DNA of 64,000 nt, taken from NCBI GenBank assembly GCA_030601745.1, contig JAUWBI010000006.1, positions 1 through 64,000 on the forward strand, in the 5' to 3' direction. Source of the stretch: Phycisphaerae bacterium. Its GTDB lineage: Bacteria; Planctomycetota; Phycisphaerae; Sedimentisphaerales; Anaerobacaceae. The notes below the pieces were generated by a model. It was not told where the DNA came from. It searched no databases and saw only the letters and a program-made list of their open reading frames with translations. Shown one piece after another: positions 41,829-51,702 of this stretch (the first letter of the stretch is position 1; each line of letters begins with the position of its first letter). The position numbers and the translations under genes are program-made.

Positions 41829-44264
41829 ATGGAAATGTTAGCATTTCTTGCACTGGTTATACTAATGTCAGCACTTCTTCTGCCGGTTATAATATTTTTC
41901 ATTGTCATCAAGATAAATAAAAGGCTCAAAGGTATGGAAGAGAAACTGGATTCGACCGGGCCGCAGCAACCCAAACCCCCCGGCCACGCAGCTGAAGCTG
42001 AACTGCCCCCACCCAAACCACCACAGACAACTCCGAAACCGCAACCACCCACGCCGCAGGAACCGCCTGCCCAACCAGAGCAGGCCGCCGTTGAAAAAAC
42101 AGCAGAGGTTGGCGCGGGTCCGCCCTCAGCTGCGACGCCACCGGAATCTGATTCTGCTTCTCGAGACAAGACCGAACAGTCCAGCGAAAAAACTCAAGAT
42201 ACCGATGCCGAGCTTAAACAAAAAACTAAAGCAGCAAGATTGTCTCTTGAACAGCGTATCGGAACCAGGTGGGTCAACATCGTCGGCATTATAACATTTA
42301 TCGTGGGAATATGCTTCTTCTTAAAATACGCTTACGAACATTGGGTAACGGAACTCGGCAGAGTTATTATAACCACCGTCATAGGTCTTCTGGCAATTAG
42401 CGTGGGCGAATTAACCAGGCTGCGCGGCTATGGCATTGTTGCCAAGGGTCTTACTGCCCTAGGTTTTGCCATACTTTACGCCGCGGTATTTTCAGCCTAT
42501 GGCTTTTACGGGTTAATCGGTTCGACCCCTGCCTTCGCCCTTTCAATAATTATAACTGCGGCGGCGCTGCTCTATGCGGTCGGCCTTGATGAGATAGTGA
42601 TGGCTTTCCTTGCGCTTTTCGGCGGGTTCTTATCTCCGGTGATCCTGTCAACAAACGAAAACCGCCCATTTGCGCTGTTTGCCTACGTCTCTATTCTGAG
42701 CGTCGGCACGATGTTGTGCTCGTTCTTTAGAAAATGGCGCGCGATAAATATCCTTGCCCTTATAGGAACCTTTATCCTTTACACCAGGTGGTTCGAAAAG
42801 TTCTATGTACCCGCCGGTCGTGAGCAATTGGCTGCCGCACTTGGTTGGCTGACTGTGTTCTTTATCATATTCCTGATACTGCCGACCCTTTATGAACTGC
42901 TTAAAAGGACTATCGCCGAAAGGGAAGCATCATTGCTGACGCTGGCAAATGCAGCGATTGTATTCTACTATCTGTGCAGGATTTTGTATGTCGACCAGAA
43001 AGACGCCCTTGCCCTGTGCGTGCTGGCAATGGCTGTTGCACATCTGGTAATGATGCAAGCGATAAGAAAACGCTGCAGAGCCGACCTGCGATTGCAGGTT
43101 ACCTTTTTGGCAATCGGCTTGTTCTGTATAACAGTTGCGATACCGCTGTACTTTGAAATATATGCAATGGTAATGGCCTGGGCCGCTCAAGCGGTGATAC
43201 TTGCCCTTATTGGTAACATATATGACAGTAAGTGCACAAGAATCGCTTCTTTTGTCGCCCTGGCGCTAAGCGGTCTGGCCATTCTCATCAAGTTGCCTCT
43301 GCACTCGGAACCTTTTGATATCATTCTGAACAAACCATTTGTGTCCTGGCTTTTTGTGGCTGCCGCCCTTTACCTGTTCCATCTTATCTACCGGCGGGCC
43401 GGACACCTGGATTCCCTCCAGCGCGAAACGTTTACACAAACCCTCCACACGGGGTTTGTGCTGACATTATTTGCCGCCTCTATAATGGAATGGCACCATC
43501 ATATAGTCCTGAATCTCGGCGAACACTTCAGCGCTGCATACTATCAGTATTTCTCCGAGGGATTAACTGTCGTTTTGACCGCATCTATGCTGGCCTTTGC
43601 CGCGCGGCCATTCAGCCCGGCAGGGCAGATATGCAAAACCTTCGCATTGCTCTTTGCTGGAATCGGTTCGGTATTTGTAATGATTTTCTTCTTCGCTTTC
43701 CATCGCGAACCGTTCGTTATCTTCGCCAATCCTACGTTCATCATCGCAGTAATTTTCGTGTCTGCACTTCCGACAGCAGTCTACCTGCTTGAGCGTGAGG
43801 AAAAAGAAGCTCGACAAAAGCAGTACCTGGCTTATGCGGCTTCACTAACCGCCATATTTCTCTTGTGGGTTCTACTGACGGGCGAAATCTACCTGTACTG
43901 GTATTATCGGGGCCGGGGGCCGGAGCCGGTTGAAAACTGGAAATTCCTGGCTGAAATGTGCGTATCTGTTATGTGGGCACTCTACGCGGCCGGCCTGATG
44001 GTAATAGGCTTCTGGCGAAAAGGCGTTACGCTCAGATACATCGCACTGGGCCTTTTCACTCTGGTCCTGCTGAAAGTGTTTATCTGGGATATGAGTACTC
44101 TGGAAAGTGTCTACCGGATTGCCGGCTTCATAGTGCTGGGAGCAGCGCTCATAGCTGTTTCCTTCCTGTATCAGTATTGCAAAAAGAAAGGTTTCTTCAA
44201 AGCCCAATTATTGGAACTGCTCAAGGACAAAGACCCGGCAAAAAAGAAAAATCTTACGCCGTGA
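41829..44264 (+). CDS. DUF2339 multispanning membrane protein
   Basis: An 811-residue membrane protein. One helix (about 4-28) is followed by a Pro/Glu/Ala-rich cytoplasmic or periplasmic linker (about 45-125). The DUF2339 region then starts at SLEQRIGTRWVNIVGIITFIVGICFFLKYAY and continues with LLAISVGELTRLRGYGIVAKGLTALGFAILY. About twenty further hydrophobic segments follow. The family is large and uncharacterised. The gene is convergent with the GH130 gene (9 bases between stops). Confidence 0.9.
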   Translation: MEMLAFLALVILMSALLLPVIIFFIVIKINKRLKGMEEKLDSTGPQQPKPPGHAAEAELPPPKPPQTTPKPQPPTPQEPPAQPEQAAVEKTAEVGAGPPSAATPPESDSASRDKTEQSSEKTQDTDAELKQKTKAARLSLEQRIGTRWVNIVGIITFIVGICFFLKYAYEHWVTELGRVIITTVIGLLAISVGELTRLRGYGIVAKGLTALGFAILYAAVFSAYGFYGLIGSTPAFALSIIITAAALLYAVGLDEIVMAFLALFGGFLSPVILSTNENRPFALFAYVSILSVGTMLCSFFRKWRAINILALIGTFILYTRWFEKFYVPAGREQLAAALGWLTVFFIIFLILPTLYELLKRTIAEREASLLTLANAAIVFYYLCRILYVDQKDALALCVLAMAVAHLVMMQAIRKRCRADLRLQVTFLAIGLFCITVAIPLYFEIYAMVMAWAAQAVILALIGNIYDSKCTRIASFVALALSGLAILIKLPLHSEPFDIILNKPFVSWLFVAAALYLFHLIYRRAGHLDSLQRETFTQTLHTGFVLTLFAASIMEWHHHIVLNLGEHFSAAYYQYFSEGLTVVLTASMLAFAARPFSPAGQICKTFALLFAGIGSVFVMIFFFAFHREPFVIFANPTFIIAVIFVSALPTAVYLLEREEKEARQKQYLAYAASLTAIFLLWVLLTGEIYLYWYYRGRGPEPVENWKFLAEMCVSVMWALYAAGLMVIGFWRKGVTLRYIALGLFTLVLLKVFIWDMSTLESVYRIAGFIVLGAALIAVSFLYQYCKKKGFFKAQLLELLKDKDPAKKKNLTP

Positions 44265-44273
44265 ACGCCGCAT

Positions 44274-45320
44274 TTATAAATTCAAACTCTTTAGACATTC
44301 TTCCAGGGGCAGCTCCGCATAGCAAATAGCGGTATCGGCGACGCCGTAATAAATCTTAAGTTTATCATCCTCGCAGAGCAGGCCGCAGGTAAACACCACA
44401 TTTCCAAAAAAACCTTCAATTTCATAATCGGTCTGCGGCTCAAGAATCGGCTTATCCGCCCTTGCGATAACCTTCCACGGCTGTTTCGCATCCAGAAGCA
44501 CCGCCCCGAGGCAATAGCGATTGTCCCGGTCGGCTCCGTGATAAATCTCCAGCCACCCCCGCTCGATTTTGAACGGTACGGCACTTGCGCCAATTTTTGT
44601 TTCGTCCCAACGACCTGCGCGAGGCCCGCACAGAAATCGATGGTTCCCCCAGCAAAGCAAATCGGGCGATTCTGCAATCCAGATGTCACGTCTCTTAAAC
44701 AGGGGCGAAACCGGCCTGTGCAGAGCATAATATTTGCCGTCAATCCGTTCGGGAAAAAGCACCACATCCTTGTTCTCCGGACAGAAGATAACCCCGTGAC
44801 GCTCGAAAGACTTAAAATCCTTCGTCGATGCCAGGCAGCTCGTTACTCCAAGAGGCGAAACCCCAACGTAACTGATATAGTATGTTCCGTCAATAAAGCT
44901 AATCCGCGGGTCCTCGATGCCGAAGCTTTCATATTCATTTGCCGGGCCGATAGCAACCCTATCTTCAACCTCAAAGTTGATGCCGTCCGTGCTGCGCGCC
45001 AGCCGCAAATGAGAAATCGACGTCAAATATCGCTGCGCTGCCGTCTTTACGAATCTCGGGTCTGAAAAATCGTTCTCCGGCTCATCTTTCGAAAACTCTT
45101 TCAGGATAATGTCACCCCGGGCGACATCGTAAATGCCGGCTAACACCACGTCCGGATGTGTGCTAATCGGCCGCTCCGCCACTCGAAGCAGGAGGATAAT
45201 TTCGTCTTCAAAACGGGCAACGCCGGCATTAAAAACGCCGACAACTTCAAAGTCTCCCCTGGATGGCTTAACATCCTTCGGCCCAATTATAGGATTATCC
45301 GGCGAACGAAATACTTTCAC
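44274..45320 (-). CDS. GH130-family mannoside phosphorylase/mannosidase
   Basis: A 348-residue five-bladed propeller of GH130. Members phosphorolyse or hydrolyse beta-1,4- or beta-1,2-mannosides. Visible are NPIIGPKDV at the N-terminus, GVFNAGVARFEDEIILLLRVAER, the family signature GIEDPRISFIDGTYYISYVG with the catalytic Asp, KDVVLFPERIDGKYYALHRP, and YHGADRDNRYCLGAVLLD. The start is a GTG at 45320. It fits a mannan-using theme with the GH99-like enzyme at 34.7 kb, though the two are not in one operon. Phosphorylase or hydrolase cannot be decided by eye. Confidence 0.9.
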   Translation of the reverse strand: MKVFRSPDNPIIGPKDVKPSRGDFEVVGVFNAGVARFEDEIILLLRVAERPISTHPDVVLAGIYDVARGDIILKEFSKDEPENDFSDPRFVKTAAQRYLTSISHLRLARSTDGINFEVEDRVAIGPANEYESFGIEDPRISFIDGTYYISYVGVSPLGVTSCLASTKDFKSFERHGVIFCPENKDVVLFPERIDGKYYALHRPVSPLFKRRDIWIAESPDLLCWGNHRFLCGPRAGRWDETKIGASAVPFKIERGWLEIYHGADRDNRYCLGAVLLDAKQPWKVIARADKPILEPQTDYEIEGFFGNVVFTCGLLCEDDKLKIYYGVADTAICYAELPLEECLKSLNL

Positions 45321-45629
45321 TTACCGACTCCCTTAATCTCATTCCCACGAAAACAGCTGGGTGGCAGCCTCAAGCGCAGCTTGGGGATGGCTCCGCCGCT
45401 AAAAACCATAATGTCATTCCCGCGAAAGCGGGAATCCATTATGTCGTCATTGCGAGCGAAGCGAAGCAATCTCAACTGCCCAATTGTAAATCGTCAATTG
45501 AAACTAAGCAATCGAAAATCTCGTCCCACATCTCGCAATTTCTGCAAAAAGTCTTTGATTATCGGGCAAACAATGTTATAATTAGAGGTAAGCCCTTTTC
45601 GGCAATCTTTGGCATAGGAGACGATTAAA
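45321..45629. repeat. Spacer with REP-like repeats
   Basis: No gene. ATTCCCGCGAAAGCGGGAAT (45417-45436) is a perfect hairpin. It is followed by a GTCATTGCGAGCGAAGCGAAGC-type half element (45445-45474) related to the recA-alaS repeat. Then comes the caattgtaaatcgtcaattg word, also seen at 335-355. The ribosome site GGAG (45617-45620) of the next gene closes the spacer. Confidence 0.65.
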
Positions 45630-47120
45630 ATGAAAAATCTGCTCTCATTATGCGTTTGTTTGCTATTAGCCGTTCCTTCCCAGGCACGAACAATCACCGT
45701 TAATTGGGATGGTTCCGGGGACTATCTAACTATTCAAGCGGCAATCAACGATGCCAACGATGGCGATACGGTTGTAGTAGCAGATGGTATATATACGGGC
45801 GAAGGAAATAGAGATATCGATGCCGGCCCCGGTGGGGTAGAGAACATTGTAGTACGAAGCGCGAATGGACCGCAGAACTGTGTCATCGATGGTCAAGGAG
45901 CTGACTACGGTTTTGTTATTGATGCGCTCACTTATGAACACAACATACCGATCGCTCTATTGGAGGGATTTACCATAACCAACTGCAAAACGGCAATCTA
46001 TTTGCATCAACCCGGCGATCTCCCCGACATAAAGAATTGTATCATAACCGGCAACTCAGGCGATTTCTGCGGGGGTATAGCTTGCCTCGAATGGTGCACT
46101 ATGGAGATTACTGAATGCATAATAAAAGACAACATCGGCTCTGGCATCGTTTGCACTATGACTTCGCGACCGACAATCAGTAATTGTATGATAATAAATA
46201 ATAATACAACGGCAGAGTTTTACCGAAATGGTGGTGGAATTTTTTGTGTTTGGTTAGCCAATCCAATAATAAAAAACTGTGTTGTATCAGGGAATGAAGC
46301 TGACTTGGGGAGCGGATTGTACATAGCTTACGAAAGTGAACCGAAAATATATAACACCATTATCACCGGTAACAAGGCGAGTTCGGGAGGAGGATTATAT
46401 GTAACCGATGATAGTGATCCTAACATCACCAACTGTACGATAAGCGGTAATACGGCCAATTCCGGCGGCGGTGTTTCCACTGTAGAATCCAGCCTCACAA
46501 AAGTGAGGAACAGCATCATATGGGACAATACAGCTGATGAAGGACCGGATATCTATCGTGGTGCTGGTAAGACAAGTCCGCGTTATGGGTATCTCGCAGC
46601 TGATTTCAGTGTTTTACAATCGGACTGGGGAGGTACGGGTAACATTATTGCTGACCCATGTTTTGCAAAGCTGGGTTATTGGGCCGATGCTAATGATCCG
46701 AATATCCCAGTTGAGCCGAATGACCCGAATGCCATTTTCATTGATGGCGATTATCATTTGCAATCCCAAGCTGGCAGGTGGGACCCAAACAGCGAAAGTT
46801 GGGTAACAGATGCCAACACGAGTCCGTGTATTGATACCGGCAATCCCAGTTCAGATTGGACTGCGGAATTATGGCCTCACGGCAAACGGATAAATATGGG
46901 CGCTTTCGGCGGCACACCGCAAGCCAGTATGTCTCTATCAATCCTTGGCAATATCGCCGACTTGGACAATGATGACGATGTAGATTACAAGGATTTGATG
47001 CGGTTCGCAGACGATTGGCTTTACCAGCAAATTCTGTTATCCGAAGACCTCGACAGAAATGGAATTGTCAATTTCACCGATTTTGCCATTTTTGTTAACA
47101 ATTGGCTTTGGACAGAATAG
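45630..47120 (+). CDS. Secreted parallel beta-helix protein with dockerin-like C-terminus
   Basis: A 496-residue exported protein. The signal peptide (LLSLCVCLLLAVPSQA) is followed by a pectate-lyase-type parallel beta-helix with the entry motif YLTIQAAINDANDGDTVVVADG. Its coils include IKNCIITGNSGD, ISNCMIINNN, IYNTIITGNKASSGGGLY and ITNCTISGNTANSGGGV. The C-terminal 55 residues form a dockerin-like double repeat: DLDNDDDVDYKDLMRFADDWL and EDLDRNGIVNFTDFAIFVNNW. Each has a calcium-loop pattern D-x-D/N-x-D/N. Such tails are typical of Phycisphaerae secretomes and probably mediate anchoring or assembly. No catalytic residues are obvious in the helix. Confidence 0.85.
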   Translation: MKNLLSLCVCLLLAVPSQARTITVNWDGSGDYLTIQAAINDANDGDTVVVADGIYTGEGNRDIDAGPGGVENIVVRSANGPQNCVIDGQGADYGFVIDALTYEHNIPIALLEGFTITNCKTAIYLHQPGDLPDIKNCIITGNSGDFCGGIACLEWCTMEITECIIKDNIGSGIVCTMTSRPTISNCMIINNNTTAEFYRNGGGIFCVWLANPIIKNCVVSGNEADLGSGLYIAYESEPKIYNTIITGNKASSGGGLYVTDDSDPNITNCTISGNTANSGGGVSTVESSLTKVRNSIIWDNTADEGPDIYRGAGKTSPRYGYLAADFSVLQSDWGGTGNIIADPCFAKLGYWADANDPNIPVEPNDPNAIFIDGDYHLQSQAGRWDPNSESWVTDANTSPCIDTGNPSSDWTAELWPHGKRINMGAFGGTPQASMSLSILGNIADLDNDDDVDYKDLMRFADDWLYQQILLSEDLDRNGIVNFTDFAIFVNNWLWTE

Positions 47121-47221
47121 TGATTCGGCCTGGTGATTTAGCCAAAAACGTAATTGCTGATATGCTTGACTTTGCCTTGCTTGCCGAGGATTGCTTTACA
47201 GGAACAACTTGGCCCGGATGA
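47120..47221 (+). pseudogene. Dockerin-like fragment after the beta-helix gene
   Basis: Starting at a GTG that overlaps the upstream stop, a 33-codon open frame encodes PGDLAKNVIADMLDFALLAED and ends CFTGTTWPG. It resembles one dockerin-like repeat (compare VDYKDLMRFADDWL and VNFTDFAIFVNNWL in the intact protein). It is probably a remnant of a second C-terminal module or of a lost neighbouring gene. Confidence 0.45.
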
Positions 47222-47271
47222 CTCGCTTAAAAGTGCTTGCTGATTTCCAGAGCAGATTTGAATGGCGTTCT

Positions 47272-50049
47272 TTATCTGATTCGAATTTCCGATTTTTCCT
47301 CTAAGGCGATTACGAGATAGTTGTGTTTGCCCAGCCCATCCGATGGGCGGGGTTCGCCGTAAAACTCCTTCCTGGCGGGTTTGAAAGGAGGCGGTTCGGT
47401 GGATTCTTGAAAAACCTTGCGCACGCCGACCTCGGCTGGCTCTTTTGCAACGCCCGAAATCAGCACATAGTACGGTTTGCCGCCCCAGCCATCCACTGTT
47501 AAAGTAACTCCATCTTTCTTATCTTCGCGGATATCGCTTATTACACAGGGCGCATGAATAAACCAACCACGATTTCGGAGTTTCTTCACGTCATATATTT
47601 TGCCTCTTCCATAAAGCTCAGCTAAATGGGCCTGCACCGTCCCCGGATTTATAGCAGGCCCCGCACCTATCTGCTCTCGCAAATCGAAAAGGTCCGGCAG
47701 CAATCCCACACGCTTCTTATCTGTCAGCGGCCAGGACATCTGCAGACCGGCGGTCGTGATTCCTCCGGCGACTTTTTCCCACGGACCTTTCGCATCGTAT
47801 TCGCTCAGCAGGTGCAAAGCCGAGCAGTAAACAAGCCCGCACCATTGCACTGGACGCCCAATCCACAACGGCGCCTCCCAGTTCGTCGCACCCAGCACGG
47901 CGATTGTCGCATAGAGACCCACCTCACCGGACGTCGGCGGATAAAGATAGACAAACGGAACACCCGTCCACGCCCAGTAGCGCGCCTGTTCAAGATATTT
48001 TTCCTTCCCCGAAATAATATAGCCGAGCGTATAAGCTTTAATCATATGGGCCGATGCCAATATATCCGGCGTGTGCAGTGGTATCTCCCAGGTTTGTGCT
48101 CCGCGCGGCACGGTGTCGGCATACAGGGCGGTTTGTTTATCGAGCAGCTTAAGCGCTTTATCGATAAGTTCTTTATCCGCCGACAATGCCGCACCTTCAA
48201 GAATCCTGACTATGTCCCGGCCTGAGAGACCGTTAGCATGTTTTGCAAAATGGGTTCTCGAATAGTCCGCTCTGCCCGCCCGGTAGAGTTTTATCCCGTT
48301 TTCGTCGAAATTCTTTAGCAGTCTCAGTGCCTCGTTACGCCGCTGCTGCACGAATTCATTAACTCGCCCGAAGACCAAAGGCGCCGTCGGTGGGCGGACG
48401 TGTGAAACACCACTTGAGAAAGGTTGTCCCGACGGGATTTTACTAAGTGCCTGACCTTTCGCACCGTTAAGTCTCTCGTGGAGTTTTTCATCTCTGGTAT
48501 GATTGGCCAGCCAGTCGATGAACATTGGGGCATCCGCCGCCGCGTGCGGCCCGAAACTGTCACCCCAGACCGCATGTCTGAAAAGGCCATCGCGATTTAT
48601 CTCGGAATCCAGCCAGCCGTGAGCAAGCAGATTCACCGCAGCGTTGAAACCTCCTTCAAACCGCGGCAGAGCAGGCAATCCCCTTATATCCACGTAACGC
48701 TTGACCGCAGGGACAACGCTCTTTCCCTTGCCGCCGATTATCAGCGCAGAGACTTTCAGCGGCTTATTCGCTTCGAGCTTGAAAGGAGTATGGGCAAAAA
48801 ACTCATTCTCAAAGCGAAGCTCTCCCACAGCAGGCGCCGACAGTGCCATTAAATGGGCGCCTGAATTGTAAATCCTGTCCGGCGAATCGAAACTCGCCGC
48901 CACCATATCAGACGGCTCCCAGATTACCCCGATATAATTGCCGTTATTTGCAATTGCCATAAGGGGAAACGTTATCTTAAGCGGGTCGGGGACACGGCGG
49001 ATATGCTTTGGCTTGGCTATGTCCGCGTCACTGCTGCTGGGCTCATCGCAAAGATACTCTACGCCTGCGAACAGGCCCTGGTATTTCTTTTCACCGAACG
49101 TGCCAAGACCCGGGAAAATCGTCAGCCACGGCACGTGCACAATGTCCCTGTCCTTATTTACTTTCAATTCGGCCTCTATTATAAGTGTCCCTTCCTGTTC
49201 CCCGGGCCTTATGTATTTTTGAATCTCCCACTTTCCGCCTCCGCTGTCCTTAATAATTGCCTTGACCTTAAATTCTTTACGTTCAGACCGGCTCTCAAAT
49301 ACAACCTTTGCATTTTTGAGATTGAGCCATTCAGACCGGTCGTCAAACAGCAGGCCAATCAATTCGCACTCGTATCCCGCCGCCATTTCGGCGCCGTTGA
49401 CTTTGAAAATAAAGTTTCCCCATCTTCTTCCATAATGTTCAAATTCCAGGCTTCCCGATTTTACCAATACCGGCTTCCCCCCGGTTTTGTCCGGTCTTTT
49501 CGGCACCTCCAGCAAGGGAGCGACTATCTTGCTCAGTGTTTCCGCCTTAATGAAAGCGACTGTAACTTCTCCCTTACCCGCACACGGGTCAAGCCGAAAA
49601 CGTGTCCCCGGGCCTAACTTATCCTTAATAATAAGGGAGTAGTTATGCCATTGCCCATCGTTTCGCACGCGGAATGGAACGGAGCGGCCGGCCCTGAACC
49701 CCTTACCATAAAAAAGTTCACCACTGGCATCCGCATTCGATTTCATACGTATTTTTACTCTAATCATTTTATCACCGGGCAAATCCACCGCCGGCCCTTC
49801 TATCCACGGGTCAAGCCCTGTTGATTTGACAATCAGCCCTTCCCGAGAGGAGCGCAGATTTTCCACCCTGCTGTTGCCTGTCCAGCCGTGAGCTCCTTTG
49901 CTGAAGTCCCATTCCGCCACTGTTTCTCCATAAGCTCCAGCCGGCACCATCATAATCACTACAAGACCCAACAGTACCGGCAACACTCCAGGATTTACTC
50001 TGGCGAGACAATATCTTCTCATAGTTTCACTGAGTTTGGTAACAGTCAT
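47272..50049 (-). CDS. Large secreted protein, putative polysaccharide-active enzyme
   Basis: A 925-residue exported protein with a signal peptide (LPVLLGLVVIMMVPAGAYG). Residues 45-170 look like a carbohydrate-binding beta-sandwich (AEWDFSKGAHGWTGN...). Residues 190-440 are a second beta-rich region. Residues 460-820 are alpha-helical with repeated Trp/Tyr and an (alpha/alpha)-toroid look (ILEGAALSADKELIDKALKLL, YWAWTGVPFVYLYPPTSGEVG). I cannot name a family; a lyase or glycosidase is likely. AGGAGG five bases before the ATG at 50049 fixes the start. It is the last gene of an operon with a symporter, an aldolase-type lyase and a UroD-like protein. Confidence 0.65.
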   Translation of the reverse strand: MTVTKLSETMRRYCLARVNPGVLPVLLGLVVIMMVPAGAYGETVAEWDFSKGAHGWTGNSRVENLRSSREGLIVKSTGLDPWIEGPAVDLPGDKMIRVKIRMKSNADASGELFYGKGFRAGRSVPFRVRNDGQWHNYSLIIKDKLGPGTRFRLDPCAGKGEVTVAFIKAETLSKIVAPLLEVPKRPDKTGGKPVLVKSGSLEFEHYGRRWGNFIFKVNGAEMAAGYECELIGLLFDDRSEWLNLKNAKVVFESRSERKEFKVKAIIKDSGGGKWEIQKYIRPGEQEGTLIIEAELKVNKDRDIVHVPWLTIFPGLGTFGEKKYQGLFAGVEYLCDEPSSSDADIAKPKHIRRVPDPLKITFPLMAIANNGNYIGVIWEPSDMVAASFDSPDRIYNSGAHLMALSAPAVGELRFENEFFAHTPFKLEANKPLKVSALIIGGKGKSVVPAVKRYVDIRGLPALPRFEGGFNAAVNLLAHGWLDSEINRDGLFRHAVWGDSFGPHAAADAPMFIDWLANHTRDEKLHERLNGAKGQALSKIPSGQPFSSGVSHVRPPTAPLVFGRVNEFVQQRRNEALRLLKNFDENGIKLYRAGRADYSRTHFAKHANGLSGRDIVRILEGAALSADKELIDKALKLLDKQTALYADTVPRGAQTWEIPLHTPDILASAHMIKAYTLGYIISGKEKYLEQARYWAWTGVPFVYLYPPTSGEVGLYATIAVLGATNWEAPLWIGRPVQWCGLVYCSALHLLSEYDAKGPWEKVAGGITTAGLQMSWPLTDKKRVGLLPDLFDLREQIGAGPAINPGTVQAHLAELYGRGKIYDVKKLRNRGWFIHAPCVISDIREDKKDGVTLTVDGWGGKPYYVLISGVAKEPAEVGVRKVFQESTEPPPFKPARKEFYGEPRPSDGLGKHNYLVIALEEKSEIRIR

Positions 50050-50152
50050 AAAAACCTCCTTCGATTTTTTGCTGAAACGTATATCTCTGGCCGGATAGCG
50101 TCAAGTCCCGTTTCTTCTCCGGCAGTGGTGTTCCGCCAAGAACGACTTTCTC

Positions 50153-51676
50153 TCATACCCGAATGTCTCGCTTCCGATTCGTCAGCCCGAAAAGGCAGGC
50201 AACCACGCACAGAGCTGCTGTCCCCACCCCGCCAACGGTAATCTTATCGAGGTTACACCCAACCCAGTGCCATGATTCGGGCAGATGTTCGGCTACAAAA
50301 TCTTGCCGCACAAAAGTCGCCCAACCGATTACGGCGATACTTACCCCGATTGATACAAGACCCTGCCACAGACGAAGGCGAACTCGCAGCAAAGCCAATA
50401 TAAACAAGCCCAGAATCCCACCGCCGAAGATTGCCGAGAGCTGCCACCAGGTATCTAACGCACTTTTTGCTCGAATCATCAAAAGGGCAAATCCGATTCC
50501 AAACAGACCCCACACCACCGTCATCGAACGCAGAAACAGTACGCTGGCCTTGTCCCCGATATTCGGATTAAAATATCGCTTATTGAAATCCAGTAGTAAA
50601 ACGGTCGCCGAGCAATTCAAGGCCGAGTCCACCGTACTCATTGCAGCCGCGAGAATTGCGGCGATGATTAATCCCTTCAGACCTGCCGGAAGCTGTGTCG
50701 CGATGAAATACGGAAAAACCTTATCGCCCTTAGTTATCCCTGCCTCCGCTAATTCACTGCTTTGAGAGTAGAAGGCAAAGAGAGTTGTCCCGATATAGAG
50801 GAAAACCGCCGTGAGCGGAATATATATCAGCATCGCAATCCAGACCGACCGCTTCGCTTCCCGCTCGGTGGCAACGGAGCAGTATTTTTGCACATAATTC
50901 TGGTCCGCCAGTAGGTTCCGCAGGTTCTCTACAACCCCGAAAACAATCATCGCCCATATCGTTCGGTTACCCAGATGTTCCTGGGTGTTCAGAGAAAACT
51001 TCCAACTGCCAAAGCTAAACTTGCTTTTTTCAATGGCCGCCTGTATCAAGGGTTCCGGCCCCGAGAAGACATAGTAGGACAAACTGACGGCGCAGAACAG
51101 AATGCCTATAATCATAATCGCCGATTGCATAACGTCCGTCCATATCACGGCCTCCATCCCGCCGAGCAGTGTATAAATAATGGTAACCACCCCGATGAAT
51201 ATTATCACGGCACGAATGTCCCAGGGAACAAATGTACTCAGCAGCAGACTGGCCAGGTAAAGAATCACAGCAACGCGGCAAACCATATAGAGCACAAACG
51301 CCAGTGCCGCATACACTCGCCCCCACGAGCCGAGTCTCTCTTCCAGAAACGAGTAAACGGATATCAGCCGCTTTTTTCGATAATAGGGCACGGCGTACCT
51401 GCAAACCAGCCACGCAACGGGAAAGATGCATAACGCAAAAATCATGGGATGCCAGTTTGAATCGTATGCCATGCCCGGCGTGGCAATATACGAAATGCTG
51501 CTTGTATAGGCGCTCATCACAGCCAGCCCGGCCGCCCACGCAGGAATCGACCGGCCGGCAACCATAAATTGTTCCGCCGTACGACATTTACGCTTGTAGT
51601 ACACTCCCATCACTATCAGCACGCAGGAATAAAGAACCAGAATGCCGATATCAACTTTGTCGAGACTGCCCTGCAC
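50153..51676 (-). CDS. Sodium:solute symporter (SSS family)
   Basis: A 507-residue transporter with about 13 membrane segments. Typical blocks are FMVAGRSIPAWAAGLAVMSAYTSSISYIATPG (helix 1-2 region), SVYSFLEERLGSWGRVYAALAF, YTLLGGMEAVIWTDVMQSAIM and AAILAAAMSTVDSALNCSATVLLLD (sodium-site helix). Family members import sugars, sialic acid or carboxylates with Na+. The start is a GTG at 51676, 26 bases after the DapA-like gene stop. Substrate is probably the product of the neighbouring secreted enzyme. Confidence 0.93.
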   Translation of the reverse strand: MQGSLDKVDIGILVLYSCVLIVMGVYYKRKCRTAEQFMVAGRSIPAWAAGLAVMSAYTSSISYIATPGMAYDSNWHPMIFALCIFPVAWLVCRYAVPYYRKKRLISVYSFLEERLGSWGRVYAALAFVLYMVCRVAVILYLASLLLSTFVPWDIRAVIIFIGVVTIIYTLLGGMEAVIWTDVMQSAIMIIGILFCAVSLSYYVFSGPEPLIQAAIEKSKFSFGSWKFSLNTQEHLGNRTIWAMIVFGVVENLRNLLADQNYVQKYCSVATEREAKRSVWIAMLIYIPLTAVFLYIGTTLFAFYSQSSELAEAGITKGDKVFPYFIATQLPAGLKGLIIAAILAAAMSTVDSALNCSATVLLLDFNKRYFNPNIGDKASVLFLRSMTVVWGLFGIGFALLMIRAKSALDTWWQLSAIFGGGILGLFILALLRVRLRLWQGLVSIGVSIAVIGWATFVRQDFVAEHLPESWHWVGCNLDKITVGGVGTAALCVVACLFGLTNRKRDIRV

Positions 51677-51702
51677 AATCTTTCGCCTTATCCGAACTCA
51701 CT

